Source of the DNA: an uncultured Faecalibacterium sp.
GTDB taxonomy: Bacteria; Bacillota; Clostridia; Oscillospirales; Ruminococcaceae
DNA: 16,276 nt
NCBI GenBank assembly: GCA_934525405.1
Contig: CAKSZF010000031.1
Location: 1 to 16,276, forward strand
Reading direction: 5' to 3'
The first letter of the stretch is position 1. Each line of letters opens with the position of its first letter. This document shows, one piece after another, positions 1 to 6,300 of the stretch. A program made the translations under genes and the position numbers. The notes below the pieces were generated by a model, which searched no databases, was not told the DNA's origin, and was given only the letters and a program-made list of their open reading frames with translations.

Positions 1-489
1 GTTTTCCTTGTCGTTCTTCCAGTATGCGCCGGACTGCTGGGTGATCTTGAAAGCCTTCAGTGCCTTGGTGTAGGTCAAGTGGGGTCCGATGCACATATCA
101 ACGTACTCACCCTGCTGGAAGAAGCTGAACTCGGTCTCGTCGGCCAGATCAGCCATGTGCTCGATCTTGTAGTTCTCCTTGCGCTCCTCCATCAGCTTTT
201 CAGCCTCGGCACGGGGCAGGATGAAGGGCTTGATGGGCAGGTTCTCCTTGACGATCTTGTGCATCTCTTTTTCGATGTTGGCCAGATCCTCGTCGCTCAG
301 CTTCTGGTCGCCCAGATCGACATCGTAGTAGAAGCCGTTCTCGGTGGCAGGGCCGAAGGCAAAATCAGCCTGCGGATACAGGCGCTTGATGGCCTGTGCC
401 ATAACGTGAGCAGCGGTGTGACGGATAACGTGCAGCTCCTGATCCTGCGGGCACTCGTCCACATGACCGTCCTTGTAGATGATCTTCAT
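1..489 (-). CDS. thrS: Threonyl-tRNA synthetase, N-terminal part (gene runs off the window)
   Basis: Charges tRNA-Thr with threonine in the cytoplasm. Only the first 163 codons are present. The visible part is the editing (second additional) domain. It has HTAAH at residues 24-28 and C133/H137 in DMCIGPH, the metal or active-site residues that clear Ser-tRNA(Thr) in the family, and the typical GPATENGFYYD stretch near 47-57. The ATG at 489 follows a GAGGA ribosome site at about 498-502. Most bacterial ThrS proteins carry an N-terminal TGS domain of about 60 residues before this editing domain. Here only about 20 residues precede HTAAH, so the protein looks TGS-less, a variant known in some Firmicutes. 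The catalytic core and anticodon-binding domain lie outside the window. A T-box leader just upstream supports the assignment. Confidence 0.95.
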   Translation of the reverse strand, partial: MKIIYKDGHVDECPQDQELHVIRHTAAHVMAQAIKRLYPQADFAFGPATENGFYYDVDLGDQKLSDEDLANIEKEMHKIVKENLPIKPFILPRAEAEKLMEERKENYKIEHMADLADETEFSFFQQGEYVDMCIGPHLTYTKALKAFKITQQSGAYWKNDKEN

Positions 490-526
490 AGTAGATTCTC
501 CTTTGACAATGTGGTGTTGAACAAAA

Positions 527-568
527 ATAAAAAGCGCTTCACCCCGTAAAACTCACGGGATGAAGCGC
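527..568 (-). terminator. T-box intrinsic terminator
   Basis: The minus strand reads a 13-bp stem (GCGCTTCATCCCG with CGGGGTGAAGCGC, one G-U pair; 534-546 with 556-568) with a 9-nt loop, followed by TTTTTATTTTT. It lies between the T-box core and the thrS ribosome site, which is the expected place for the switchable terminator. Confidence 0.92.
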
Positions 569-810
569 CGATCAAATGTCTGCGTTCCACGGTTCCACCC
601 GAATTGCGCGCTCCCCGGCGGGGAAACGCGCCCCTCGCAGTGCTGTAACGGGCACGCCCGGCAGAGGTTCGCCTCTGCACTCTGCGGTGGTAGAAGCCGG
701 GGTCATGGCAGGCTGCTTGCAGCACCCGGAAACCCGGGGCAGCCCTCTCTGCGGCATGAAAAGCGGGGCTTCAGTTTGTCCGCATCAATGTTTTGGACAG
801 GATGAAACTA
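527..810 (-). promoter_or_regulatory. Threonine T-box riboswitch leader of thrS
   Basis: The leader senses uncharged tRNA-Thr and lets transcription proceed into thrS when threonine charging is low. The minus strand carries the T-box core GGGTGGAACCG (about 582-600) followed by a strong terminator at 527-568. In Stem I, the basal helix GCGG/CCGC (780-783 with 684-687) and an upper helix GAAGCC/GGCTTC (767-772 with 693-698) enclose an internal loop. The 3' strand of that loop reads T-ACC-A. ACC at 689-691 is a threonine codon followed by a purine, as expected for a specifier. A GCAGAGG/CCTCTGC hairpin lies at about 661-680. The specifier pairing was derived by hand, while the T-box core and terminator are read directly. 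Confidence 0.9.
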
Positions 811-815
811 CGCTG

Positions 816-844
816 ATTGTAGCACGCCGGAACAAAAAAATCAA
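816..844 (-). promoter_or_regulatory. thrS promoter
   Basis: On the minus strand TTGATT (839-844), a 17-bp spacer and TACAAT (816-821) form a near-consensus sigma-A promoter. The start would fall near 809, giving a leader of about 320 nt that contains the whole T-box. Confidence 0.85.
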
Positions 845-869
845 GGGATAGCGGCAGAAATATACTTTT

Positions 870-1391
870 TTATGCGCCCTGCTTCTCCACGCTGCGCACA
901 GCCAGCGCCTTGGCGGGCTTCATCAGCAGCACGCAGACACCGTTAAAGATCACAGAGCCCACGATGAAGGTGATAAAGAACTGCGGCAGATGGGTGGTCA
1001 GTGCAGGGATATCGATGCAGGCCACGGTCAGGTAGGCAAAGCCCACGTTGTTCAGCACCTTGGGTGCGTAGGGGTGCAGGATGATGAGGATGAACAGCAC
1101 CACGGCCAGCGGCAGGATAAAGCCGAGGAAATCGCCCAGAACAGGGGTCAGGGCACTAATGGACAGCAGCGCCGCCACGGTGAGCACCAGACCCACAAGG
1201 CCGCCCAGCTCCACGGTGACAAGGCGATCCTTCACATCGCCCTCCAGCGTGAACATCATGATATTGCTCAGGAAGATCAGCCAGCTGTACTCCATGCCGG
1301 TCAGGTGGATGACGGCGTTTGCAATCAGGATCCAGGCCAGCAGCATCAGGCGGAAGTAAAGCAGAAAGCGCTTGGTTACGGCCTCGTTCAT
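870..1391 (-). CDS. Uncharacterised integral membrane protein, 173 aa
   Basis: I do not recognise the family with certainty. The protein is almost entirely hydrophobic, with about five or six likely membrane segments (roughly residues 8-30, 34-50, 63-82, 87-107, 113-130 and 135-158), short loops and a basic C-terminus. Its size and composition recall small DUF1097-like membrane proteins, but no diagnostic motif supports that. The ATG at 1391 follows a GAGAGGA ribosome site with about 9 nt spacing. A clear promoter lies at 1485-1513, so the gene is transcribed alone. Its stop is only about 26 bases from the thrS -35 box, with no evident terminator between. Three TTGGCAAG repeats around the promoter suggest specific regulation. 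Confidence 0.8.
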   Translation of the reverse strand: MNEAVTKRFLLYFRLMLLAWILIANAVIHLTGMEYSWLIFLSNIMMFTLEGDVKDRLVTVELGGLVGLVLTVAALLSISALTPVLGDFLGFILPLAVVLFILIILHPYAPKVLNNVGFAYLTVACIDIPALTTHLPQFFITFIVGSVIFNGVCVLLMKPAKALAVRSVEKQGA

Positions 1392-1419
1392 AGGGGGTGT
1401 CCTCTCTTTCTCATCTGAA

Positions 1420-1526
1420 TTGGCAAGTGATTCTTTTCAAATATGCTGATATTTTGGCAAGCAATGCTTGCACTTGACGGGATAAGTATACAATACTTCC
1501 CAAAAAAAGACAATAGCTTGGCAAGT
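1420..1526. promoter_or_regulatory. TTGGCAAG repeats and a palindrome around the membrane-protein promoter
   Basis: TTGGCAAG followed by T or C occurs at 1420-1428, 1454-1462 and 1518-1526. The middle copy is part of a perfect 15-base palindrome, GCAAGCAATGCTTGC (1457-1471). The copy at 1518 sits just upstream of the minus-strand -35 box and the other two lie in the 5' untranslated region. This layout suggests operator sites for a regulator that binds a dyad, but no regulator gene is identifiable here. Confidence 0.45.
1485..1513 (-). promoter_or_regulatory. Promoter of the 173-aa membrane protein gene
   Basis: The minus strand has TTGTCT (1508-1513), a 17-bp spacer and TATACT (1485-1490). 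The start would be near 1478, giving a leader of about 87 nt. Confidence 0.75.
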
Positions 1527-1585
1527 AAAAGTTGCGCTTTATGGAATTTCGGTATGGTTGGAAAGCTGGGGATGCAGATGGGACG

Positions 1586-1747
1586 CGAACTCCCTCAGTC
1601 AAAGCCTGACGGCTTTGCCAGCTCCCTCGGAGAGGGAGCCTCTGGCGAAACCGGACACTTTACGGTTTTGCCGGAAACTTTGCCGCCATGCCAAAGGCCC
1701 CATCTTAGAGGGGGCTGGCATCGCGCAGCGATGACTGGGGGAGTTCG
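1586..1747. repeat. Dispersed palindromic repeat, copy A (long form)
   Basis: This is a 162-bp imperfect palindrome. It begins CGAACTCCCTCAGTC and ends GACTGGGGGAGTTCG, so it has terminal inverted repeats. Inside are a small hairpin AAAGCC-TGAC-GGCTTT (1601-1616) and a CTCCCTC/GAGGGAG hairpin, with a diverged mirror half on the right that includes TCGCGCAGCGA. Related copies occur at 6145, 7486, 9770 and 16089. It lies immediately upstream of the nucleotidyltransferase promoter. Confidence 0.85.
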
Positions 1748-1768
1748 TTTTTTCCCCCCCTCTGCACC

Positions 1769-1797
1769 TTGCCACAGGCGGCGAAGCAGTGTATAAT
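1769..1797 (+). promoter_or_regulatory. Promoter of the nucleotidyltransferase gene
   Basis: TTGCCA (1769-1774), a 17-bp spacer and a perfect TATAAT (1792-1797). The predicted start near 1804 gives a leader of about 48 nt. Confidence 0.85.
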
Positions 1798-1851
1798 AGC
1801 CTTAGAACGCTACAACGCCGGAAACCCCGGCAGATACAGGAGGAAATGAAG

Positions 1852-2772
1852 ATGAATAAACCGGTACTGGTCGTCATGGCAGCCGGCATGGGCAGCCGCT
1901 ACGGCGGCATGAAGCAGATCGACCCGGTGGGTCCCAACGGACAGGTCATTATGGACTATTCTCTCTACGACGCCCGCCGCGCCGGCTTTGAGACCGTGAT
2001 CTTTGTCATCAAGCACGAGATCGAGGACGCCTTCAAGGCTGCCATCGGCGACCGCGTGGCCAAGGCGATGAATGTAAAATACGCTTTCCAGCAGCTGGAA
2101 GAGCTGCCCGCAGGCTTTACCGTGCCGGAGGGCCGCGTGAAGCCTTGGGGCACCTGCCATGCCGTGCTGGCTGCAAAGCCCCTTATTGACGGCCCCTTTG
2201 CGGTCATCAATGCAGACGATTACTACGGCCCGGAGGCGTTTCAGGTGATGTACAATTACCTGTCCACCCACGCCGATGATGATTTCTACCGCTACTGCAT
2301 GGTCAGCTATCTGCTGAAGAACACCCTGTCCGAGAACGGCAGCGTGGCACGCGGCGTGTGCATCAAAAATGAGGACGGCACCCTGCAAAGCGTGACCGAG
2401 CGCACCCGCATCGAACCCTGCGACGGCGGCGCACACTACACCGAGGACGGCGGCGAGAGTTGGGTAAGCCTGCCCGGCGACACCCCCGTGAGCATGAACC
2501 TGTGGGGCTTTGGCAAAAGCTTTCTGGACGAGGCCGAGCAGCGCTTTGCGGGTTGGCTGACCGAGAATCTGCCGGTGAACCCCCTGAAGTGCGAGTACTT
2601 CCTGCCGCTGGTCGTGACCGAGCTGATCGAGGAGCACAAGGCAAAAATTCAGGTGCTGCGCAGCACGGATAAGTGGTTCGGCGTTACCTACCGCGAGGAC
2701 AAGCCGCTGGTGGTGGATGCCATTGCCCGCAAGACCGCCGAGGGTCAGTACCCCGAAAAGCTGTGGGAGTAA
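1852..2772 (+). CDS. Sugar-phosphate nucleotidyltransferase family protein
   Basis: A 306-aa cytoplasmic protein of the NTP_transferase type, which activates a sugar or alcohol phosphate with an NTP and releases pyrophosphate. Residues 10-21 carry the nucleotide-binding loop AAGMGSRYGGMK, followed by DPVGPNG. The metal-binding region INADDYYG has D122/D123. WGTCHAV near 99-105 and WFGVTYREDKP near the C-terminus are typical of this clostridial subfamily. ATG 1852 is chosen because AGGAGG (1838-1843) is 8 nt away, while the in-frame ATG at 1846 would leave only 2 nt. The gene is monocistronic, with its own promoter and terminator. The exact substrate cannot be told from sequence: glucose-1-phosphate, another hexose phosphate or a phosphocholine-like substrate are all possible. 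Confidence 0.88.
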   Translation: MNKPVLVVMAAGMGSRYGGMKQIDPVGPNGQVIMDYSLYDARRAGFETVIFVIKHEIEDAFKAAIGDRVAKAMNVKYAFQQLEELPAGFTVPEGRVKPWGTCHAVLAAKPLIDGPFAVINADDYYGPEAFQVMYNYLSTHADDDFYRYCMVSYLLKNTLSENGSVARGVCIKNEDGTLQSVTERTRIEPCDGGAHYTEDGGESWVSLPGDTPVSMNLWGFGKSFLDEAEQRFAGWLTENLPVNPLKCEYFLPLVVTELIEEHKAKIQVLRSTDKWFGVTYREDKPLVVDAIARKTAEGQYPEKLWE

Positions 2773-2787
2773 GTGTTTTTAAATAAT

Positions 2788-2823
2788 GCAAAGTCGGGCA
2801 GCCTGCGGGCTGCCCGACTTTGC
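2788..2823. terminator. Terminator hairpin between two convergent genes
   Basis: A perfect 16-bp stem, GCAAAGTCGGGCAGCC with its complement, and the loop TGCG. It is followed by GGTTT on the plus strand and by ATTATTT on the minus strand. It lies between the 3' ends of two convergent genes and probably serves both, although neither T-tract is strong. Confidence 0.8.
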
Positions 2824-2842
2824 GGTTTCACGGGACGTGTCT

Positions 2843-3283
2843 TTATAAAAACCGTTCCAGCTGGATGCGGTTGTCCTCTTCAAAATCCTGCAGGCGCTGG
2901 GCAAGGCGTTTTGCGCCCGGGGCGGCGTTGGGGTAGTCCTTGCAGCTTTTCACGCAGTCCACCACCCCCATGCCGCTGCCCTGCGTGAGCATCTCGGCCA
3001 GATTGCGGGTGGACTTGTCCGTAAGGGTCTTGAGACTGATGCCCATTTTGGTGTTCAGCTTTGCCATGGTGCTCTGCCCCTGCGCGCTGCCGCCGCAGGC
3101 TTCGATGGCGGTGTGTGCCTCCTGATTGAGCTGGTGATAGATGTTGCGCTGGCGCAGCAGCTCAGCCTTGAACTGTACATCGTTGGTCATGGGTAAAATC
3201 TGCTCCAAGGTGTTCTTGCCCATCTCGGTGTTCTGCACCACCGCCTCTAATAGGTTCAGGTTGTCGTTTTTCTGGTTTTCCAT
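2843..3283 (-). CDS. Small all-helical protein, ferritin-like clostridial family (hypothetical)
   Basis: A 146-aa soluble protein with no signal peptide, predicted to be almost wholly alpha-helical. The motifs MGKNTLEQILP, TDKSTRNLAEMLTQGSGMGVVD and the closing FEEDNRIQLERFL match my recollection of a widespread clostridial family resembling four-helix ferritin-like proteins. Function is unknown, and no complete di-iron ligand set is obvious. ATG 3283 is chosen because an AGGGGGA ribosome site is just upstream and the family usually starts close to this point. The frame stays open further upstream but reads through a hairpin and a MITE-like repeat. The gene lies downstream of the GGDEF-like gene on the same strand. 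Its ribosome site is held in a strong hairpin (3287-3331). Confidence 0.75.
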   Translation of the reverse strand: MENQKNDNLNLLEAVVQNTEMGKNTLEQILPMTNDVQFKAELLRQRNIYHQLNQEAHTAIEACGGSAQGQSTMAKLNTKMGISLKTLTDKSTRNLAEMLTQGSGMGVVDCVKSCKDYPNAAPGAKRLAQRLQDFEEDNRIQLERFL

Positions 3284-3286
3284 ACA

Positions 3287-3331
3287 AAAAATCCCCCTTT
3301 GGCACCTAGTATGTGCCCAAAGGGGGATTTT
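3287..3331 (-). promoter_or_regulatory. Hairpin that contains the ribosome binding site of the helical-protein gene
   Basis: On the minus strand, AAAATCCCCCTTTGGGCAC pairs with GTGCCAAAGGGGGATTTT (one bulged G) around a loop of about 7 nt, and TTTT-G-T-ATG follows. The AGGGGG ribosome site is in the 3' arm. The same fold followed by T residues is also a valid intrinsic terminator for read-through from the GGDEF-like gene. It could hold down translation, stop transcription, or both. Confidence 0.7.
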
Positions 3332-3357
3332 ATACGGTTGTTTAAGGTGTATCTGAA
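3329..3357 (-). promoter_or_regulatory. Possible promoter partly made by the MITE end
   Basis: The minus strand has TTCAGA (3352-3357, inside the MITE-like terminal repeat), a 17-bp spacer and TATAAA (3329-3334). A start near 3322 would begin at the 5' arm of the hairpin. The -35 box is weak, so the call is tentative. Confidence 0.4.
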
Positions 3358-3508
3358 AACAAAGAAAATGACGAATATTTCGCAAGCACAAGCGGGATTT
3401 AAGGCAAATAGCCGCAGGAATCCTTTGTGGATTTCAAGGCTGTTTAACGCAAAATCCAGCCGTGCTTGTAGAAATAGACTAAATTTTCGACTTTTCAGAT
3501 ACACCCTA
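3344..3508. mobile_element. MITE-like palindromic element, about 165 bp
   Basis: The ends are inverted copies of GGTGTATCTGAAAA (left about 3345-3358, right about 3491-3505). Interior sequences such as GCACAAGCGGGATTT and AAATCCAGCCGTGCTTGT pair imperfectly across the centre. It is more AT-rich than its surroundings and has no coding capacity of its own. No clear target-site duplication is visible. The right end touches the TAG stop of the GGDEF-like gene. A non-autonomous derivative of an insertion sequence is the best explanation. Confidence 0.7.
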
Positions 3509-4312
3509 GCAGATCTTATTGCCGCCGGAGATCTGGATGCCGCGCAGCCGTTCGTCACAGATGGCGTACAGGCGCTGCCAGCAGTTGGTGCTGCTGTCCA
3601 GCTCGTCCAGACCTGCCACTGCGACGCTCAGGGTAAAGGGCACACGCTTCATCATACCCATAGAGGTGACGCACTCGTGGGGCATTTCAGCGTAGATGTT
3701 CCGCATCTGTTCGGCCAGCTGCCCGCCGTCCAAGTCCAGACAGCCCACCACAAAGGTGGTGCCGGTCAGGCGGCAGACGATTTGACTGCCCGGGATATCG
3801 AAATACTTTTTCCACTGGTTTGCCACAAAGCAGATCAGCTGATCCATCACCGGCTGACCGTAGGTGTCCCGCAGCTGTGCGCCGTGATCCAGCGATATCA
3901 GCGCCACAGCGGCCTTACGCCCCTGCTCCGCCCAGCGGTCCAGCTCGGCGGCGATCACGGTCTCCAGATAGCGGCGGTTATACACGCCGGAAAGGAAGTC
4001 GTGGTTCAGATCCTCGCGGCACAGCTCCCGCTCGCGGGCGCTCATGCGCTCCTCCGGCAGCAGGTTGCCTGCCAGCGGGGCGGACATGGTGATCCGCCAC
4101 AGCTTGCCGTCTGCCCGCACCGTGCGGTGCAGCACGCAGCTTACCCGGCCGTTGCACAGGGCGTAGCTCACCTGTAAGCCCTCGTCCTGCCAGCCGGTGT
4201 CCTGTGGCAGCTCGTCCAGCAATACCGTTTCAAACGCAGCCTGTGCACCCTCGGCAAAGGTGCGCAGATCCTGCTCTGTCCATTCTCTGTCCATCTGTAA
4301 TTTCCCCATCAT
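3506..4312 (-). CDS. GGDEF-like domain protein with degenerate active site
   Basis: A 268-aa soluble protein. The C-terminal half (from about residue 100) begins with DFLSGVYNRRYLE, matching the conserved start of GGDEF domains (DxLTGLxNRR). It ends with CDERLRGIQISGGNKI, matching the usual AKxxGRNRV end. The signature GGDEF is replaced by LTGTTF in CRLTGTTFVV, so diguanylate cyclase activity is unlikely. A role as a c-di-GMP or nucleotide sensor, or as a scaffold, is inferred. The first 100 residues resemble no sensor domain I can name. The start is uncertain: ATG 4312 is used, ATG 4294 has a GGGGA site 9 nt before it, and a TTG at 4360 is also open. A promoter lies at 4380-4408. The stop codon sits at the edge of the MITE-like element. 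Confidence 0.75.
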   Translation of the reverse strand: MMGKLQMDREWTEQDLRTFAEGAQAAFETVLLDELPQDTGWQDEGLQVSYALCNGRVSCVLHRTVRADGKLWRITMSAPLAGNLLPEERMSARERELCREDLNHDFLSGVYNRRYLETVIAAELDRWAEQGRKAAVALISLDHGAQLRDTYGQPVMDQLICFVANQWKKYFDIPGSQIVCRLTGTTFVVGCLDLDGGQLAEQMRNIYAEMPHECVTSMGMMKRVPFTLSVAVAGLDELDSSTNCWQRLYAICDERLRGIQISGGNKIC

Positions 4313-4379
4313 CAGTACGCGCCGCCGCTTCCGACGGGCGAAATTCCAATTTACCCGCAAAATCCGGGAACTTAGGGCT

Positions 4380-4408
4380 ATTATACCATTGGAATACGGA
4401 GTTTTCCA
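4380..4408 (-). promoter_or_regulatory. Promoter of the GGDEF-like gene
   Basis: The minus strand has TGGAAA (4403-4408), a 17-bp spacer and a perfect TATAAT (4380-4385) preceded by TGG, an extended -10. It favours a start codon at 4312 or downstream, since a TTG at 4360 would leave a leader of only about 13 nt. Confidence 0.7.
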
Positions 4409-4448
4409 GCAAAACGCACAAATTTTTACGGCAGTTTTTACAATTTCG

Positions 4449-6026
4449 TCAGATTGCTAATTCTTTCACGTTTTGCGCGTCTGCATTACAGCGGCAGTAT
4501 ACGGCGCACTCGGCTTTGATCTGTGCAGCAAGGGTTTTGGTGTCAAAATCGGCCTTGGCACGCCATGCCCAGTTGCCGCCCAGCTTGCCCGGGGTGTTCA
4601 GGTGCGCCTCGGCACCCAGCCCCAGCCAGTCGTACATGGGAACGATGGCCCGGTCGGCCACCGAGCCCAGCGCAGCCCGCAGCAGGGCGGTGCGCGCGGC
4701 GGCAGTCTTGACCGCTGCCACCTCCTTGGCGGTGGGCTTGCAGGGGGTCAGGTGCAGGTAGGCTGCGGCGGTGGCCTTTTCTTTTTCCGAAGCGCCGTTC
4801 TCCCACCAGTCGGTCAGGGTGGTGTTGTCGTGAGTGCCGGGGTAGACCACACCGTTTTTGACATGATTATGGGGCAGATACTCGTTATCCCCGCCGCCAA
4901 AGGCGAATTGCAGCACCTTCATGCCCGGGAAGCCACTGTCGGCCAGCAGCTTGCGCACGCTGGGGAACAGCTCGCCCAAGTCCTCGGCAATGATAGGCAG
5001 TTTGCCCAGTGCGGCTTCCAGTGCGTCGAACAGCTCCATGCCGGGGCCGTTCTCCCACTTGCCGGTCTTGGCGGTGGCACTGGTGGCCGGGATGGCCCAG
5101 TAGGTGTCGAAGCCGCGGAAGTGGTCGATGCGCAGCAGGTCGTAGATGCCCAGTGCGTGGCGCACCCGCTGAATCCACCATGCGTAGCCGGTCTTTTTGT
5201 GGTACGCCCAGTCGTACAGGGGGTTGCCCCACAGCTGACCGTCTGCGGAGAAGTAGTCCGGCGGGCAGCCCGCCACCCGGGCAAAGCGGCCGTCGGCGTC
5301 CAGCTCAAACAGCTTGCCGCCCACCCATGCGTCCACCGAGTCGGCAGAGACGTAGATGGGGATATCGCCAAGGATCTGCACACCCTTCTCGTTGGCATAG
5401 GCCTTGACGGCCTGCCACTGGACGCTGAACTTGTACTGCACAAACTTCCAGAAGCCGATCTCTTCCTCGTTTGCGGCGGCAAAAGCGGCCAGCGCGGCCT
5501 TGTCGCGGCGGCGGTAGGGGGCGTCCCACTCCACCCAGTTCTTCATCTTGTTGGCAACCTTCAGCGCCATGTACAGGGCATAGTCGTCCAGCCAGTCCTC
5601 GTTGGCAAGGGTGAAGGCGTAGTAGTCATCGGGGTAGTAGTAGGCACAGCCGTGCAGCCCGGCGCACCGGCTGCGCCATGCGGCGTAGGCCTTGCGCAGC
5701 ACCGCAAAGCGGCTGACGTACAAGGTGCCATAGTCCACTTCCAGCGGGTCTTTTCCCCAGCTTTCTGCCTTGAGGTCTGCGGCGGTCAGCAGACCTTCTT
5801 TTTCCAGTGTTTCCAAGTCCACAAAATAGGGGTTGCCCGCAAAGGCAGAGCAGCTCTGGTAGGGGCTGTCGCCGTAGCCGGTGGGGCTGAGCGGCAGCAG
5901 CTGCCAGATCGTTTGCCCTGCCGCAGACAGGAAATCCACAAATTGAAATGCCGCCTTGCCAAAGCAGCCGATCCCGTAAGGGCCGGGCAGACTGGATACC
6001 GGCATCAGAATACCACTTTCACGCAT
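4449..6026 (-). CDS. malQ: 4-alpha-glucanotransferase (amylomaltase, GH77)
   Basis: A 525-aa cytoplasmic enzyme that transfers alpha-1,4-glucan segments between maltodextrins or glycogen-derived chains. It opens with RESGILMPVSSLPGPYGIG and has LSPTGYGDSPYQS near 47-58, both hallmarks of GH77. The catalytic residues are visible: nucleophile D301 in RIDHFRG, acid/base E348 in IIAEDLG, and D400 in PGTHDNTT. Length is full for the short bacterial and plant-type enzyme. ATG 6026 has GAGGAAGG about 10 nt upstream and a promoter at 6077-6105. The gene is divergent from the alaX-type gene. No clear terminator follows it. It probably works with glycogen phosphorylase and related enzymes encoded elsewhere. 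Confidence 0.97.
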   Translation of the reverse strand: MRESGILMPVSSLPGPYGIGCFGKAAFQFVDFLSAAGQTIWQLLPLSPTGYGDSPYQSCSAFAGNPYFVDLETLEKEGLLTAADLKAESWGKDPLEVDYGTLYVSRFAVLRKAYAAWRSRCAGLHGCAYYYPDDYYAFTLANEDWLDDYALYMALKVANKMKNWVEWDAPYRRRDKAALAAFAAANEEEIGFWKFVQYKFSVQWQAVKAYANEKGVQILGDIPIYVSADSVDAWVGGKLFELDADGRFARVAGCPPDYFSADGQLWGNPLYDWAYHKKTGYAWWIQRVRHALGIYDLLRIDHFRGFDTYWAIPATSATAKTGKWENGPGMELFDALEAALGKLPIIAEDLGELFPSVRKLLADSGFPGMKVLQFAFGGGDNEYLPHNHVKNGVVYPGTHDNTTLTDWWENGASEKEKATAAAYLHLTPCKPTAKEVAAVKTAAARTALLRAALGSVADRAIVPMYDWLGLGAEAHLNTPGKLGGNWAWRAKADFDTKTLAAQIKAECAVYCRCNADAQNVKELAI

Positions 6027-6076
6027 GATCCGTTACCTTCCTCGCTGTCAATTTTCGGGAATATTCGTTGATTCCT

Positions 6077-6105
6077 ATCATAACATAACTGTAAACTATT
6101 TTCCA
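6077..6105 (-). promoter_or_regulatory. malQ promoter
   Basis: The minus strand has TGGAAA (6100-6105), a 17-bp spacer and TATGAT (6077-6082) preceded by TGT. The -35 hexamer is identical to that of the GGDEF-like gene. It overlaps the divergent promoter at 6099-6127. Confidence 0.65.
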
Positions 6106-6127
6106 CAGGCAAAAATCGTGGTATACT
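6099..6127 (+). promoter_or_regulatory. Promoter of the alanyl-tRNA editing gene
   Basis: TATACT (6122-6127) is preceded by TGG (extended -10). A poor -35 match, TTTTCC, lies 17 bp upstream at 6099-6104 and shares bases with the malQ -35 box, so the two divergent promoters may compete. The start near 6134 places palindromic repeat copy B inside the 5' leader. Confidence 0.6.
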
Positions 6128-6144
6128 GAAAAAGATGACACTCT

Positions 6145-6239
6145 GAACTCCCTCAGGCAAAGCCTGACGGCTTTGCCAGCTCCCTCTGGGAGGGAGCCTT
6201 TGGCATGGCGGGAAAGTTTCTTGTTGCGTCTGAAACTTT
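6145..6239 (+). repeat. Dispersed palindromic repeat, copy B
   Basis: It starts GAACTCCCTCAGGC, has a 9-bp hairpin GGCAAAGCC-TGAC-GGCTTTGCC (6156-6177), then the CTCCCTC/GAGGGAG hairpin and CCTTTGGCATGGCGG. A different hairpin follows, AAAGTTTC/GAAACTTT (6213-6220 with 6232-6239). CATGGCGGNAAAGTTT is shared with copy A on the opposite strand. The right mirror half is missing. The copy lies in the untranslated leader of the alaX-type gene. Confidence 0.8.
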
Positions 6240-6300
6240 AGTGACAGGGCGTGCGCTTCCCCCATTTGCAATCGTTCTATCTACAGGAGGTACTCGCGCG

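Noticed and set aside
1411..1796. Frames crossing palindromic repeat copy A
   Set aside because: They follow the repeat sequence and have no ribosome site; similar frames arise at other copies.
1810..2637. A minus-strand frame opposite the nucleotidyltransferase
   Set aside because: Shadow of GC-rich codons with His/Val/Ala bias and no signals for expression.
4473..6071. A very long open frame on the plus strand opposite malQ
   Set aside because: It is a shadow of the GC-rich malQ codons. It has no recognisable family and no ribosome site, whereas malQ has all GH77 motifs.
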